23,546 bases of DNA, taken from an uncultured Prevotella sp. GTDB lineage: Bacteria > Bacteroidota > Bacteroidia > Bacteroidales > Bacteroidaceae. Under the pieces are notes generated by a model. It was given only the letters and a program-made list of their open reading frames with translations. It made no database searches and had not been told where the DNA came from. Positions 1-7,647 of the stretch are shown here, one piece after another. Both the position numbers and the translations under genes were made by a program. The first letter of the stretch is position 1. Every line of letters begins with the position of its first letter. The stretch is from contig CALBYK010000230.1 of the NCBI GenBank assembly GCA_937889855.1, positions 1 through 23,546 of the forward strand, read 5' to 3'.

Positions 1-525
1 TCCGACCTCTACGACATACTGGCCGGCAACCGCAGTGAGCGTCTGCCACACGTGCTCAGTCCCGATGCCGACGACAATGTGTTTGTGTTCTGGTCGGGCC
101 ACGGACGCTACGGCTCACTGCCATGGGGCAGCGACAACCTTGCCACTGCCTACGAGCTGAACTCCACTTTCTCGAAGCTTGCCAAGCAGAAGAAGTTCCG
201 CCAACTGCTCTTTGCCCTTGAGGCGTGCTACGGAGGCTCGATAGGCGAGGCATGCAATGGCATTCCTGGCTTGCTCTCCATCACCGCCGCCAACAGTAGC
301 GAGCCGTCGTGGGCAGAGGAGAAAGACCCCGACATGCACATATTCCTCTCCAATGCTTTCACGCGCACCTTTGAGGAAACTATCGACGAGAACCCAGAGA
401 TAAGCATCTGCAATCTCTACTACAACCTTGCGCGCACTACCAACGGCTCGCACGTGTCGGTATACAACGAGAAGCAGTTTGGCAATCTCTACAAGACGCC
501 GATGACTCAGTTTGTGAAGTGGTAA
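1..525 (+). CDS. C13 (legumain-like) cysteine peptidase, 5'-truncated
   Basis: The frame is open from base 1, so the start codon and N-terminal part lie outside the window; 174 residues are visible, ending in TAA at 523-525. Two motifs fit the catalytic dyad of family C13 (legumain/GPI8 type): a hydrophobic strand ending in WSGHG, with the His at visible residue 34, and FALEACYGGSIGE, with the Cys at visible residue 76. The spacing of about 42 residues between them, and the EAC-x-GGS pattern, are as in that family. The region after the Cys (GLLSITAANSSEPSW) resembles the substrate-pocket strand of caspase-fold enzymes. It is followed by a hairpin and then an unrelated lipoprotein gene, so it is not obviously part of the fructan locus. 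Substrate and localisation cannot be read because the N-terminus is missing. A caspase-like C14 protein is the main alternative. Confidence 0.75.
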   Translation, partial: SDLYDILAGNRSERLPHVLSPDADDNVFVFWSGHGRYGSLPWGSDNLATAYELNSTFSKLAKQKKFRQLLFALEACYGGSIGEACNGIPGLLSITAANSSEPSWAEEKDPDMHIFLSNAFTRTFEETIDENPEISICNLYYNLARTTNGSHVSVYNEKQFGNLYKTPMTQFVKW

Positions 526-534
526 AATGGTATT

Positions 535-570
535 AATAGGAGGTAAGGGTCGGATGCCGTACCTCCTATT
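535..570 (+). terminator. Terminator-like hairpin after the C13 peptidase gene
   Basis: A perfect 11-bp inverted repeat (AATAGGAGGTA at 535-545 and its complement at 560-570) encloses a 14-base loop, 10 bases after the stop codon at 523-525. What follows is A/T-rich but has no clear T-run, so termination is plausible rather than certain. Confidence 0.5.
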
Positions 571-600
571 ATATGTAAAAATAATTCAGTACACCTACTT

Positions 601-1008
601 ATGAATATAAAAGCTAAAAGTTTTGCTTTGTGTGCACTTTGTCTATTGGCCATGCTTTCGTGCCACAGGTCAGATGGACCAAGTCAGGAGGAATTGGCAG
701 GCAGGGCCGCCAAGATATATTACGAATACCTGCGCGATGGCAATTATGCCGCTTATGTGGACGGCTTCTACCGTCCCGACAGCATCCCCGGCTGCTACCG
801 CGAGCAGCTCATCACGAGTGCCAAGCAATATGTGTGGCAGATGAGGGAAGACCACAAGGGACTCGCCGCAGTCGAGATAGCCGGTGCCAAGGCCGATACC
901 GCCAAGCATGTGGGACACGCTTTTCTTATGTTATGTTTCAAGGACAGCGTCCGTGAAGAAATAGTTGTGCCTATGGTGCTGCATGACGGCAATTGGATGC
1001 TGAGATGA
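601..1008 (+). CDS. Small lipoprotein, possibly NTF2-like (DUF4878-type)
   Basis: This 135-residue protein starts with a lysine-containing N-terminus, a hydrophobic stretch and a lipobox LAMLSC (Cys21), so it should be a lipoprotein. The mature part of about 115 residues has a helix-rich start (AAKIYYEYLRDGNYAAYVDGF), then alternating strands ending in VVPMVLHDGNWMLR. That order resembles the small NTF2-like or DUF4878 lipoproteins common in Bacteroidales; this assignment is by general pattern only. The mature N-terminus (CHRSDG) lacks the strongly acidic surface-export signature seen on the other lipoproteins in this window, so it may face the periplasm. It is a single gene between two hairpins and converges with the fructokinase gene. 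Function unknown. Confidence 0.7.
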   Translation: MNIKAKSFALCALCLLAMLSCHRSDGPSQEELAGRAAKIYYEYLRDGNYAAYVDGFYRPDSIPGCYREQLITSAKQYVWQMREDHKGLAAVEIAGAKADTAKHVGHAFLMLCFKDSVREEIVVPMVLHDGNWMLR

Positions 1009-1034
1009 CAGCGCCATAGGCACACTGTTTTTTT
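967..1034 (+). terminator. Intrinsic terminator overlapping the end of the small lipoprotein gene
   Basis: GTGCCTATGGTGCTG (967-981) pairs with CAGCGCCATAGGCAC (1009-1023) over 15 positions with one wobble pair, followed after three bases by eight consecutive T (1027-1034). The left arm and the 27-base loop lie inside the coding sequence and the stop codon (1006-1008) is in the loop. It separates the gene from the convergent fructokinase. Confidence 0.75.
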
Positions 1035-1065
1035 TAGTTACAACTTACAACTGTATTCCGATTTT

Positions 1066-1944
1066 CTATTTTCCTGTGTATTCGCTTGGCAACAATGGCA
1101 TCGCGCCATTCTGTGTGCAAACGTAAGCGCTCACCTCAACGGCGAGCTTATGAGCTTCTGCCACGCTCTTTCCGGCAAGTATTGAGGCGCAGAAAGTGCC
1201 TGTGAACGAGTCGCCTGCTCCGACGGTGTCGGCCACCTCTACCTTAGGTGTCGGCTGGAACGACATTTCGCCCGGTGTGAACACGTAGCTGCCGTTGGTG
1301 CCGCAGGTGAGCACGAGCATATCGAGGTCGTACTTGCCAAGGATGAGCCAGCATTTGTTCTCGATGTCAAGACCTGGATAGCCGAACATACGGCCTATGA
1401 GAACCAACTCCTCATCGTTAATCTTCAGTACGTTGCAGCGCTTCATACTCTCGCAGATTACCTCCTTTGTATAGAACGTCTGGCGCAGGTTGATATCAAA
1501 AATCTTCATGCAGTCCTTCGGTGTTGCGTCGAGGAACTTGTATATTGTCTCGCGGCTCACCACATTGCGCTGTGCCAGCGAGCCCCAGCACACGGCGCGT
1601 GTGTTCTCGGCGATAGTCTTCAGCTCATCGTTGAACGGGATGTTGTCCCAAGCCACGTTCTCCTTGATGTCGTATGTAGGGATGCCCTCGCCGTCGAGAG
1701 TCACCTGTACAGTTCCAGTAGGGTAGGGCACACGTGGCATACAATACTGGAGCTTCTTTTCCTCAAGTTGCTCAATTGTTTCCTCGGCGAGCTTGTCTTC
1801 GCCCAATGCGCTCACGGCGATTGAGTTGAGTCCGAACTGTCCTGCGTGGAACGCGAAGTTGGCAGGAGCGCCACCTAATTTCTTTCCTTCGGGAAGCACA
1901 TCCCAGAGTGCTTCGCCAAGACCTACTACATAATTTGTATTCAT
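1066..1944 (-). CDS. PfkB-family fructokinase
   Basis: The predicted 292-residue cytoplasmic sugar kinase phosphorylates fructose with ATP, the last dedicated step of this locus before glycolysis. N-terminal GLGEALWDVLPEG and GGAPANF (residues 24-30) match the substrate-binding start of PfkB fructokinases. The second PfkB signature is ADTVGAGDSFTGTF with GAGD at 242-245, Asp245 being the expected catalytic base. Length is normal for the family. The frame extends 20 codons upstream to position 2004, but those residues (MALTSKQSDNFYKYF...) are not family-like, so the ATG at 1944 is chosen. The gene lies 141 bp downstream of the permease in the same direction and is probably co-transcribed with it; the spacer holds a tandem/inverted repeat. 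The counterpart in B. thetaiotaomicron is BT1757. Fructose specificity is inferred mainly from context. Confidence 0.9.
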   Translation of the reverse strand: MNTNYVVGLGEALWDVLPEGKKLGGAPANFAFHAGQFGLNSIAVSALGEDKLAEETIEQLEEKKLQYCMPRVPYPTGTVQVTLDGEGIPTYDIKENVAWDNIPFNDELKTIAENTRAVCWGSLAQRNVVSRETIYKFLDATPKDCMKIFDINLRQTFYTKEVICESMKRCNVLKINDEELVLIGRMFGYPGLDIENKCWLILGKYDLDMLVLTCGTNGSYVFTPGEMSFQPTPKVEVADTVGAGDSFTGTFCASILAGKSVAEAHKLAVEVSAYVCTQNGAMPLLPSEYTGK

Positions 1945-1989
1945 ATTTAGATTAGGATTAAAGTATTTATAAAAGTTATCGCTTTGCTT

Positions 1990-2081
1990 AGAAGTTAAAG
2001 CCAAATGCTTTTACTTTAATAACTCATGTGGCATTGGTAATGGCTTTAACTTCTCTAACTCCTTTAACTTCTTTACTTCTT
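1990..2081. repeat. 9-bp tandem repeat with an inverted copy
   Basis: Four successive 9-mers follow one pattern: TTAACTTCT (2046-2054), CTAACTCCT (2055-2063), TTAACTTCT (2064-2072) and the degenerate TTACTTCTT (2073-2081). A perfect 13-base inverted copy, AGAAGTTAAAGCC, lies at 1990-2002 and pairs with 2042-2054. Short flanking arms AATGC/GCATT (2004-2008 and 2031-2035) can extend the pairing. The element fills most of the permease-fructokinase spacer. Confidence 0.7.
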
Positions 2082-2085
2082 GAAA

Positions 2086-3297
2086 TTATTGTTTCACCTT
2101 TGGTATATAAGTGAGCAGATAAGCCACGCCCACTGCCATCACCACAGCCGCCCATACCTGCGGGTGTACGGCTCCTGCTGCCTTTGCTGCGTCGCTTGCA
2201 AATCCCATGAAGAGCGGGAACACTGTGCCGCCGAACAGTCCCATAATCATCAGTCCCGACACCTCGTTCTTTTTCTCGGGAGCTGAGAGCATAGCCTGCG
2301 AGAATACGATTGAGAACACGTTGGAGTTGCCGTAGCCTACGAGGGCGATTGCTGTCCAAAGCTCCCACTTCTCTGTGCCGAACACGAATCCCACCATCGA
2401 CAGAGCCATCATGATAACAATGATGGTGAAGAAGGTGCGGATGTTGAGCTTGCGCATCAGTATGGAGCCGGTGAAGCAGCCAAGTGTGCGGAATGCGAAG
2501 TATATGGATGTGGCATACTCGAATGAGCTGAGTGTATCGCCGCTTGCGGCAAGGCGCTCGAACATAATCTTTGGAGCCACAGCGTTGGTGCCCACGTCAA
2601 TGCCCACATGGCACATGATGCCGAGGAACGACAGCAGGATGATAGGTGAGCCGAGCATCTTCAGGCAGTCCATGAAGCCAGAAGCCTTGCCTTCGATAGG
2701 CTCCTCCTCTATCTGCGTGAATCCGAGCCACAGCGTAGCTATCATGCCTATGATGAAGAACAGAAGGAACAGAATGCGCCAGCTCAGTCCGAGAATAGGA
2801 GCAGTTGTCGTTGCGCCCCAGGCAGCGATGAGCGGAGCGATGAACGAGGCTATTGCCTTGACAAACTGTCCGAAGGTGAGTGTCGATGCAAGGTGTCCCT
2901 TGACGAGCATCGTCACGAGCGGGTTGATGCTGGTCTGCATGATGGCATTGCCGATGCCGAGCAGCGAGAACGATATGTACATAAGCCAAAGCTGGCTCTC
3001 CTTTGTTGGCATGAAGCTGTCGAAGAGTGGTAGGAACACGGCGAGCGTGGTCACTACGATGGAGAGGAGAACGGTCTTCTTGCGTCCTATCTTGTTCATC
3101 AGCATGCCCGTAGGTACGGAGAAGATGAGGAACCAGAAGAACACGAGCGACGGGAAGAAGTTGGCTGCCGAGTCGCTCAGTCCGAAGTCCTCCTGCATAT
3201 TGTTTGATACTGCGCCCACCAGGTCTACGAAGCCCATGGTGAAAAAGGCAATCATCACGGGGATGAGTGTCAGTTTGCTTGCGTTTGAATTGCTCAT
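2086..3297 (-). CDS. MFS fructose permease (FucP/BT1758-like)
   Basis: This 403-residue inner-membrane protein is made of about twelve hydrophobic segments. The GRKK loop after the second segment (residues 71-74) matches the conserved basic loop of the major facilitator superfamily. The N-terminus (KLTLIPVMIAFFTMGFVDLVG) and the region after it resemble the FucP branch of sugar:proton symporters. In the levan locus of B. thetaiotaomicron the same position, next to fructokinase and GH32, is held by the fructose transporter BT1758, so import of free fructose from the periplasm is the likely role. The ATG at 3297 follows a minus-strand -7 element at 3336-3343. Transcription runs on toward the fructokinase. 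Substrate is inferred from neighbours; the fold is clear. Confidence 0.88.
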   Translation of the reverse strand: MSNSNASKLTLIPVMIAFFTMGFVDLVGAVSNNMQEDFGLSDSAANFFPSLVFFWFLIFSVPTGMLMNKIGRKKTVLLSIVVTTLAVFLPLFDSFMPTKESQLWLMYISFSLLGIGNAIMQTSINPLVTMLVKGHLASTLTFGQFVKAIASFIAPLIAAWGATTTAPILGLSWRILFLLFFIIGMIATLWLGFTQIEEEPIEGKASGFMDCLKMLGSPIILLSFLGIMCHVGIDVGTNAVAPKIMFERLAASGDTLSSFEYATSIYFAFRTLGCFTGSILMRKLNIRTFFTIIVIMMALSMVGFVFGTEKWELWTAIALVGYGNSNVFSIVFSQAMLSAPEKKNEVSGLMIMGLFGGTVFPLFMGFASDAAKAAGAVHPQVWAAVVMAVGVAYLLTYIPKVKQ

Positions 3298-3335
3298 TGC
3301 TTTTATTTTAGTTATTAGTTTATCAAATTCAGCCG

Positions 3336-3343
3336 CAAAGTTA
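3336..3343 (-). promoter_or_regulatory. Bacteroidetes -7 promoter element for permease-fructokinase
   Basis: On the minus strand this reads TAACTTTG, a full match to the TAnnTTTG -7 element of Bacteroidetes, 38 bp upstream of the permease ATG. No convincing -33 TTTG is present about 18 bp upstream, which would fit a promoter needing an activator. Confidence 0.55.
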
Positions 3344-3375
3344 GCGGTTATTTGTCCTGTTGAATGTAAATTATG

Positions 3376-3429
3376 TTTCGTAAGGTTGCAAAATTTGTAT
3401 CATCATACATATTTGCAACCTTTACGAAA
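3376..3429 (-). repeat. Long imperfect hairpin between GH32 and permease genes
   Basis: The arms TTTCGTAAGGTTGCAAA (3376-3392) and the complement of 3412-3429 (TTTCGTAAAGGTTGCAAA) differ by one inserted base. The inner bases also pair, giving a stem of about 23-24 pairs around a 4-base CATC loop with one mismatch and two bulged bases. It starts 14 bases past the GH32 stop codon and ends about 32 bp upstream of the permease -7 element. There is no T-run after it on the minus strand, so it may be a terminator/mRNA-stability hairpin for GH32 or an operator for the permease. Confidence 0.7.
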
Positions 3430-3443
3430 ATAATTGTTATCCG

Positions 3444-5168
3444 TTACTTTATAGTGTAGACCTTATACTTGCCCTTGCCCTTCACCGTAATCTTGTTGTA
3501 AGGTTTTGTCGGGAACACGAGGTTGGTCATCGCCATCTTGCCGTCGGCATCAATGGCTTCTATGCTGCTGCGGTCGATGAACACGCGCAGCTCGCTTATC
3601 TTGCCGTGTGTCGGGGCAGTGGTCACGGCGGCGAAGTCGTCGCTGAAGTCGGTCTTGCCGCTCTTGGTGCGGTCCATGGAGAACGTCTTTATCTTCTCGT
3701 CGTAGGTCATCACCACACGCTCGCCGTTGTCGTTGGCGAGAGTGACCGTGGCGTTGCCCTTGAGCGAAACCACCACCTCGCAAGTCTCGCTGAGGTTCTT
3801 CGTGGCTTTCTTTGAGCGTGCGGCAGTCAGTTCGGGCGACGGTGTCACGCCGCAGTAGGTCATACCCTCATACTCGTAGAGGTCGAGGTCGCGCGGCACG
3901 GAGTTCCCCGAGCGATACTGCATGGTAGGCACCTGGTTGGCATACTGCCAGTTGCTCATCCACGCCAGAGCCACGTGGCGACCGTCGGGAGCGTTGTCGA
4001 AGGTGACGGTGGCGTAGTGGTCCTTGCCGTAGTCCATCCATTTTGTCACCTCGGGAGCCGTCTCACACTTGAAAGTCTTGCCGTCGAAGTCGCCGGTGAA
4101 GTATTGTGTGGCAGAACCGCCGAAAGGTCCGCCAGGGTTGATGTTGCATATGAGCATCCACTTCTGCTTGTCAGTGCCGCGCACCTTGAGCTTCATCAGG
4201 TCGGGACATTCCCACACGCCGCCATGCGAGCCATACTCGGCGCCGAACTGGCTCTCAAGTTTCCAGTCCTTCAGGTTGTCAGACGAGTAGATGTTCATGT
4301 GCTGTCCCTCGGCGAGAATCATGTTCCATTTCTTGATGTCCTCGTTCCAGAACATATGCGGGTCGCGGAAGTCGGGCGTGTTGCTCGTTATCACGGGGTT
4401 GCCGTTGTATTTTGCGAATGTCTTGCCGTTGTCGTGGCTAACAACAAGGCTCTGCGCTTGGTTCTCGCCAGCCGATGTGTACATGCCTACTACGGCATCC
4501 TTGCCGAATCCGGCAGTGTTGTCCTTGTCCACCACGGCCGAGCCGCTGAACACCGTTCCCCACGCGTCAGCTTCCACGGCGTCGCCCTGGAATGTCCAGT
4601 GCAGCAGGTCGGTAGACGTTGAGTGTCCCCACGTCATGTTCTCCCACTGTGATCCGTAGGGGTTGTGCTGGAAGTAGAGATGCCACACGCCGTCCTTGTA
4701 GAACATGCCGTTGGGGTCGTTCATCCATCCGTAGGCTGGAGTATGGTGGTATACAGGGCGGTACTGCTCGCGGTTGGTCATGTCGAAAGAGTCGGCAAAT
4801 TTCATGTTCTTCCAGCAGGTGAATCCCGACAATTCGCCGTCGTTGCGGTAGGTGCCGTTGACGTGTATGTCGAGCGCGAGGTTCTTGCTGTCCTTGAACT
4901 CATTGAGATACAGAGGTACGTAGTAGTCGATGTGGTTGGAGGCGAGGCGCACGTTGAAGGTTTTCACCGTGTTGTTGCTGTCCACCAACTTCACGTTACA
5001 CATCTCTGCCTTCTCCTGAACCGGCAGCAGAAGTACGTTCTGCTTCTGGTTGATGCGGTAGATGCAATGGTTGCTACTGAGGAAATGGGTTTCCTGCGCT
5101 TGCGCGGTCATGGCAAGGGCGAATAGGAAAGATGCAGCCGCAGTGCGGCCAAAGAAAGTATTGTTCAT
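3444..5168 (-). CDS. GH32 exo-type beta-fructosidase, periplasmic
   Basis: The 574-residue enzyme should release fructose from fructo-oligosaccharides. It has a type I signal peptide ending TAQA-QE near residue 24-25 and no lipobox, so a soluble periplasmic location is expected. After an extra N-terminal beta domain (about 26-130, probably DUF4980) comes the GH32 five-blade propeller. It shows all three catalytic motifs: WMNDPNG with nucleophile Asp151, FRDP with Asp269, and WECPD with acid/base Glu320. The C-terminal beta-sandwich covers roughly 440-574. Length and domain order match the Bacteroides exo-acting GH32 enzymes BT1759/BT1765. It is transcribed away from the sensor gene, with a -7 element at 5283-5290, and lies upstream of the permease and fructokinase. 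The exact linkage preference (beta-2,6 or beta-2,1) cannot be read from sequence; exo-enzymes of this kind often accept both. Confidence 0.93.
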   Translation of the reverse strand: MNNTFFGRTAAASFLFALAMTAQAQETHFLSSNHCIYRINQKQNVLLLPVQEKAEMCNVKLVDSNNTVKTFNVRLASNHIDYYVPLYLNEFKDSKNLALDIHVNGTYRNDGELSGFTCWKNMKFADSFDMTNREQYRPVYHHTPAYGWMNDPNGMFYKDGVWHLYFQHNPYGSQWENMTWGHSTSTDLLHWTFQGDAVEADAWGTVFSGSAVVDKDNTAGFGKDAVVGMYTSAGENQAQSLVVSHDNGKTFAKYNGNPVITSNTPDFRDPHMFWNEDIKKWNMILAEGQHMNIYSSDNLKDWKLESQFGAEYGSHGGVWECPDLMKLKVRGTDKQKWMLICNINPGGPFGGSATQYFTGDFDGKTFKCETAPEVTKWMDYGKDHYATVTFDNAPDGRHVALAWMSNWQYANQVPTMQYRSGNSVPRDLDLYEYEGMTYCGVTPSPELTAARSKKATKNLSETCEVVVSLKGNATVTLANDNGERVVMTYDEKIKTFSMDRTKSGKTDFSDDFAAVTTAPTHGKISELRVFIDRSSIEAIDADGKMAMTNLVFPTKPYNKITVKGKGKYKVYTIK

Positions 5169-5282
5169 CTTTTTAGGTTTAGGGGATTTATAATTTGTTT
5201 AATGTTTGATTTCGGTTTTTGGAGTGGCGCTGTTCGGGTTGGCATATAAGTGGCGGAGTTGTGTGCCGCTTGTTTCATGGTG

Positions 5283-5290
5283 CAAAGTTA
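5283..5290 (-). promoter_or_regulatory. -7 promoter element for the GH32 gene
   Basis: The minus strand reads TAACTTTG, matching TAnnTTTG exactly and identical to the permease -7 element. It lies 114 bp upstream of the GH32 start, leaving a 5' leader of about 100 bases. No clear -33 TTTG is seen. Confidence 0.55.
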
Positions 5291-5407
5291 GGTAATATAA
5301 TATAATGTGTGGTAGACATATGTTTCTTTGTCTATCAGAAATAGCCAGATGTAACAGAATTTGCCTATTAAGTCGAATTTGTTGGCTATACTGTTTTTGT
5401 GTACTTT

Positions 5408-5437
5408 TTTGCAATTGGAAAATTTTTTCTAACTTTG
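5408..5437 (+). promoter_or_regulatory. Promoter of the hybrid sensor gene
   Basis: A -33 TTTG (5408-5411) and a -7 TAACTTTG (5430-5437) are separated by 18 bp, close to the Bacteroidetes consensus spacing. The start codon follows about 41 bp after the -7 element. This is the most complete consensus promoter in the window, as expected for a constitutively made sensor. Confidence 0.65.
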
Positions 5438-5478
5438 CCGTGCTGATTCATACTAATCCTAAATCAAATAAATAAAAT

Positions 5479-7644
5479 ATGAGATTGCGCAAAGGATATA
5501 TCTTTGTTTTTGTTGTCTTTGCCGTTACAGTGTTATGTTCCTGCTCAGAACGCCGCATGCTCATAGGCGTGTCGCAGTGCAGCGATGACGAATGGAGGCA
5601 GAAGGTGAACCGTGAGATACGCATAGGCCAATACAAATACAAGAATGTTGACGTGGTCATATGCTCTGCCGACAACGATGCCTGTCGCCAAGTCAACCAG
5701 ATAGACAGTCTGATAGGCATTGGGGTTGACCTGCTCATTGTCGCGCCAAGCGATGTGCGCACCGTAACGCCCGCCATAGACAAGGCATACAAGGCTGGTG
5801 TTCCGGTGATATTGTTCGACCGCAAGATTGGTTCCGACAACTTCACCGCTTACGTTGGTGCCGACAATGTGGAGATAGGGCGTATTATGGCGCGGTTTGT
5901 CTCCGAGCGGCTTGGAGGCAAGGGAAGTGTGCTGGAGATAGGCGGCTTGCGTGGCTCTACTCCTGTCGTTGAACGCCACAAGGGGTTTGCCGAGGAAATA
6001 CGCCGTCATCCAGGCATATCCACCAAGACGGTCTATAGCGACTGGAACGTTGACGGCACACGTGTACTTATGTCACGGCTTCTCGACCAAGGCATGCGCC
6101 CCGACTGTGTGTTTGGGCATAACGACGCCGAGGCTCTCGGAGCTTGGGAGGCTGCCCGGGATAAGGGTGTGGAGCGCGGCATAATTTTTGTAGGCATTGA
6201 TGGTCTGCCTGGCGAGCGTCAGGGTATTGACGAGGTGTTGGAAGGCCATTTTGCCGCATCGTACATCTATCCCACAAAGGGTGAGACTCTTATTCCGCTC
6301 GCCATGAAGATTCTCAGCAATGAGCCTTACAACCGCATAAATATCCTCCAGTCGAGTCTCGTCACATCGGAAAATGCCGCTATTGTGGAGATGCAGAACA
6401 ACGAGATACAGAGCCAGCTGGGCGCGCTTGACGACATCTACGCCAACATCAACACGTATATGAAGATGTACCGCAGTCAGAAAATCATCTCCTGGCTTGC
6501 CGTACTTGTGGTGGCGCTTCTTGTCATCCTAGCCGCATACAACTATTATGTGTACAAGACAAAGGCTCGTGTTGGCAAGCGTCTGCGCCAGATTGCCGAT
6601 GAGAAAGTGGCGTTCTTCACCAATGCGAGCCACCAGCTCCGGACCCCGCTGACACTCGTCGCCGGGCCGCTTGACCAACTTCTCGCCAAGGGCGGGTTTG
6701 ATGACGAGCAGAAGCGACTGCTCGACATAGTACGCCGCAATGTGTGTCAGCTTACAACGTTGACAGACAGTGTGCTCAACTTCAGAAACACGGTTGACGC
6801 GATGGACCAATCTGACACCAAGGACGACACTGTGATATCCGAGACCATGTTGCATGCAGGACACCAGCAACTGCTCACGCGTGGCAACGATGAGCTTGCT
6901 ACGGTACTTGTCGTGGACGACAATGCCGACATTCGCAGCTATCTGCGTTCTGTGCTTGGCTCTATATATTATGTATTGGAGGCCTCGGATGGAAAGAACG
7001 GCCTGCAACTTGCACGCGAGAGTGTGCCCGACATTATTGTGTCTGATGTCATGATGCCGCTCATGGACGGTCTGACGTTCTGCCGTAAAATTAAGGAGGG
7101 TGAGGTGACAAGTCATATACCCGTTGTATTGCTTACCGCACGTAGCGAGGAATCACAACGTATAGAGGGGTATGAGCATGGTGCGGACGCCTACATCACC
7201 AAGCCGTTCAATGCCGCGCTGCTCATAGCGCGTATAGAGAATCTTCTCGCCATACGCAGGAGTCTTGCAGAGACAATTGCCAGCAGGACAGAACGACCGG
7301 CACAGGCTGATTCAGCCACTGACACCGAAACCCTTTTCATTGACAGATTGCGCGACACAGTTTCCAAGCGTATGGGTGACGTGAACCTTAAGATGGACGA
7401 CCTTGCTGATGAACTGCGCATGAGCCGTGTGCAGCTCTATCGCAAGGTGAAGGCTCTCACTGGCAAGTCTCCGTCCGACATATTGCGCGAGATGCGTCTC
7501 AGTCGTGGTCATTGGCTCCTGACCCATACCGACCATTCCATATCCGAGATAGCTGGCGAGGTGGGTTATGCCGTGCCGAGCTATTTCACTGCATGCTTCA
7601 AGAAACAGTATGGTGTAAACCCAACGGAGCTGCGCACCGTATAA
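5479..7644 (+). CDS. Hybrid two-component fructose sensor/regulator without visible HATPase domain
   Basis: The 721-residue membrane regulator follows the BT1754 plan. A signal/anchor ends in a possible lipobox (LCSC, Cys22). A periplasmic type I sugar-binding domain spans about 25-320 (IGVSQC..., QIDSLIGIGVDLLIVAPSD, FGHNDAEALGA, GIDGLPGE). A membrane segment follows at about 336-358, then a HisKA domain with FFTNASHQLRTPL (phosphoacceptor His385). The receiver domain has acidic pair Asp480-Asp481, phosphoacceptor Asp523 in SDVMMPLMDG and Lys575 in ITKPF. An AraC-type DNA-binding domain occupies about 622-721. Known relatives carry an HATPase domain between HisKA and receiver; here only about 95 residues separate His385 from Asp480 and no N, G1 or G2 box is visible. 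BT1754 binds fructose; fructose sensing here is inferred from that and from the flanking fructan genes. It likely activates the susC promoter downstream. A 13-bp hairpin follows the stop codon. Confidence 0.92.
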   Translation: MRLRKGYIFVFVVFAVTVLCSCSERRMLIGVSQCSDDEWRQKVNREIRIGQYKYKNVDVVICSADNDACRQVNQIDSLIGIGVDLLIVAPSDVRTVTPAIDKAYKAGVPVILFDRKIGSDNFTAYVGADNVEIGRIMARFVSERLGGKGSVLEIGGLRGSTPVVERHKGFAEEIRRHPGISTKTVYSDWNVDGTRVLMSRLLDQGMRPDCVFGHNDAEALGAWEAARDKGVERGIIFVGIDGLPGERQGIDEVLEGHFAASYIYPTKGETLIPLAMKILSNEPYNRINILQSSLVTSENAAIVEMQNNEIQSQLGALDDIYANINTYMKMYRSQKIISWLAVLVVALLVILAAYNYYVYKTKARVGKRLRQIADEKVAFFTNASHQLRTPLTLVAGPLDQLLAKGGFDDEQKRLLDIVRRNVCQLTTLTDSVLNFRNTVDAMDQSDTKDDTVISETMLHAGHQQLLTRGNDELATVLVVDDNADIRSYLRSVLGSIYYVLEASDGKNGLQLARESVPDIIVSDVMMPLMDGLTFCRKIKEGEVTSHIPVVLLTARSEESQRIEGYEHGADAYITKPFNAALLIARIENLLAIRRSLAETIASRTERPAQADSATDTETLFIDRLRDTVSKRMGDVNLKMDDLADELRMSRVQLYRKVKALTGKSPSDILREMRLSRGHWLLTHTDHSISEIAGEVGYAVPSYFTACFKKQYGVNPTELRTV

Positions 7645-7647
7645 AAC

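Larger units (their letters stand above)
5169..5478. other. Divergent regulatory region between GH32 and the hybrid sensor
   Basis: This 310-bp A/T-rich spacer holds no credible gene. It carries a minus-strand -7 element for GH32 (5283-5290) and a plus-strand promoter for the sensor (5408-5437). Between them are a 7-base inverted repeat ATAGCCA/TGGCTAT (5341-5347 and 5383-5389) and a direct repeat of GAATTTG (5357-5363 and 5375-5381, 18 bp apart), which may be regulator sites. Confidence 0.6.

Noticed and set aside
1945..2004. Upstream extension of the fructokinase frame by 20 codons
   Set aside because: The extra residues are not PfkB-like, and the ATG at 1944 gives the normal family N-terminus; the extension also runs into the repeat element.
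2375..3433. 352-codon plus-strand frame antisense to the permease
   Set aside because: It mirrors the permease codons; composition (rich in Met, Ser, Arg) and lack of any fold pattern mark it as a shadow.
5199..5414. 71-codon minus-strand frame in the divergent spacer
   Set aside because: It overlaps both promoter regions, is A/T-rich with low-complexity composition, and shows no signal peptide or family pattern.
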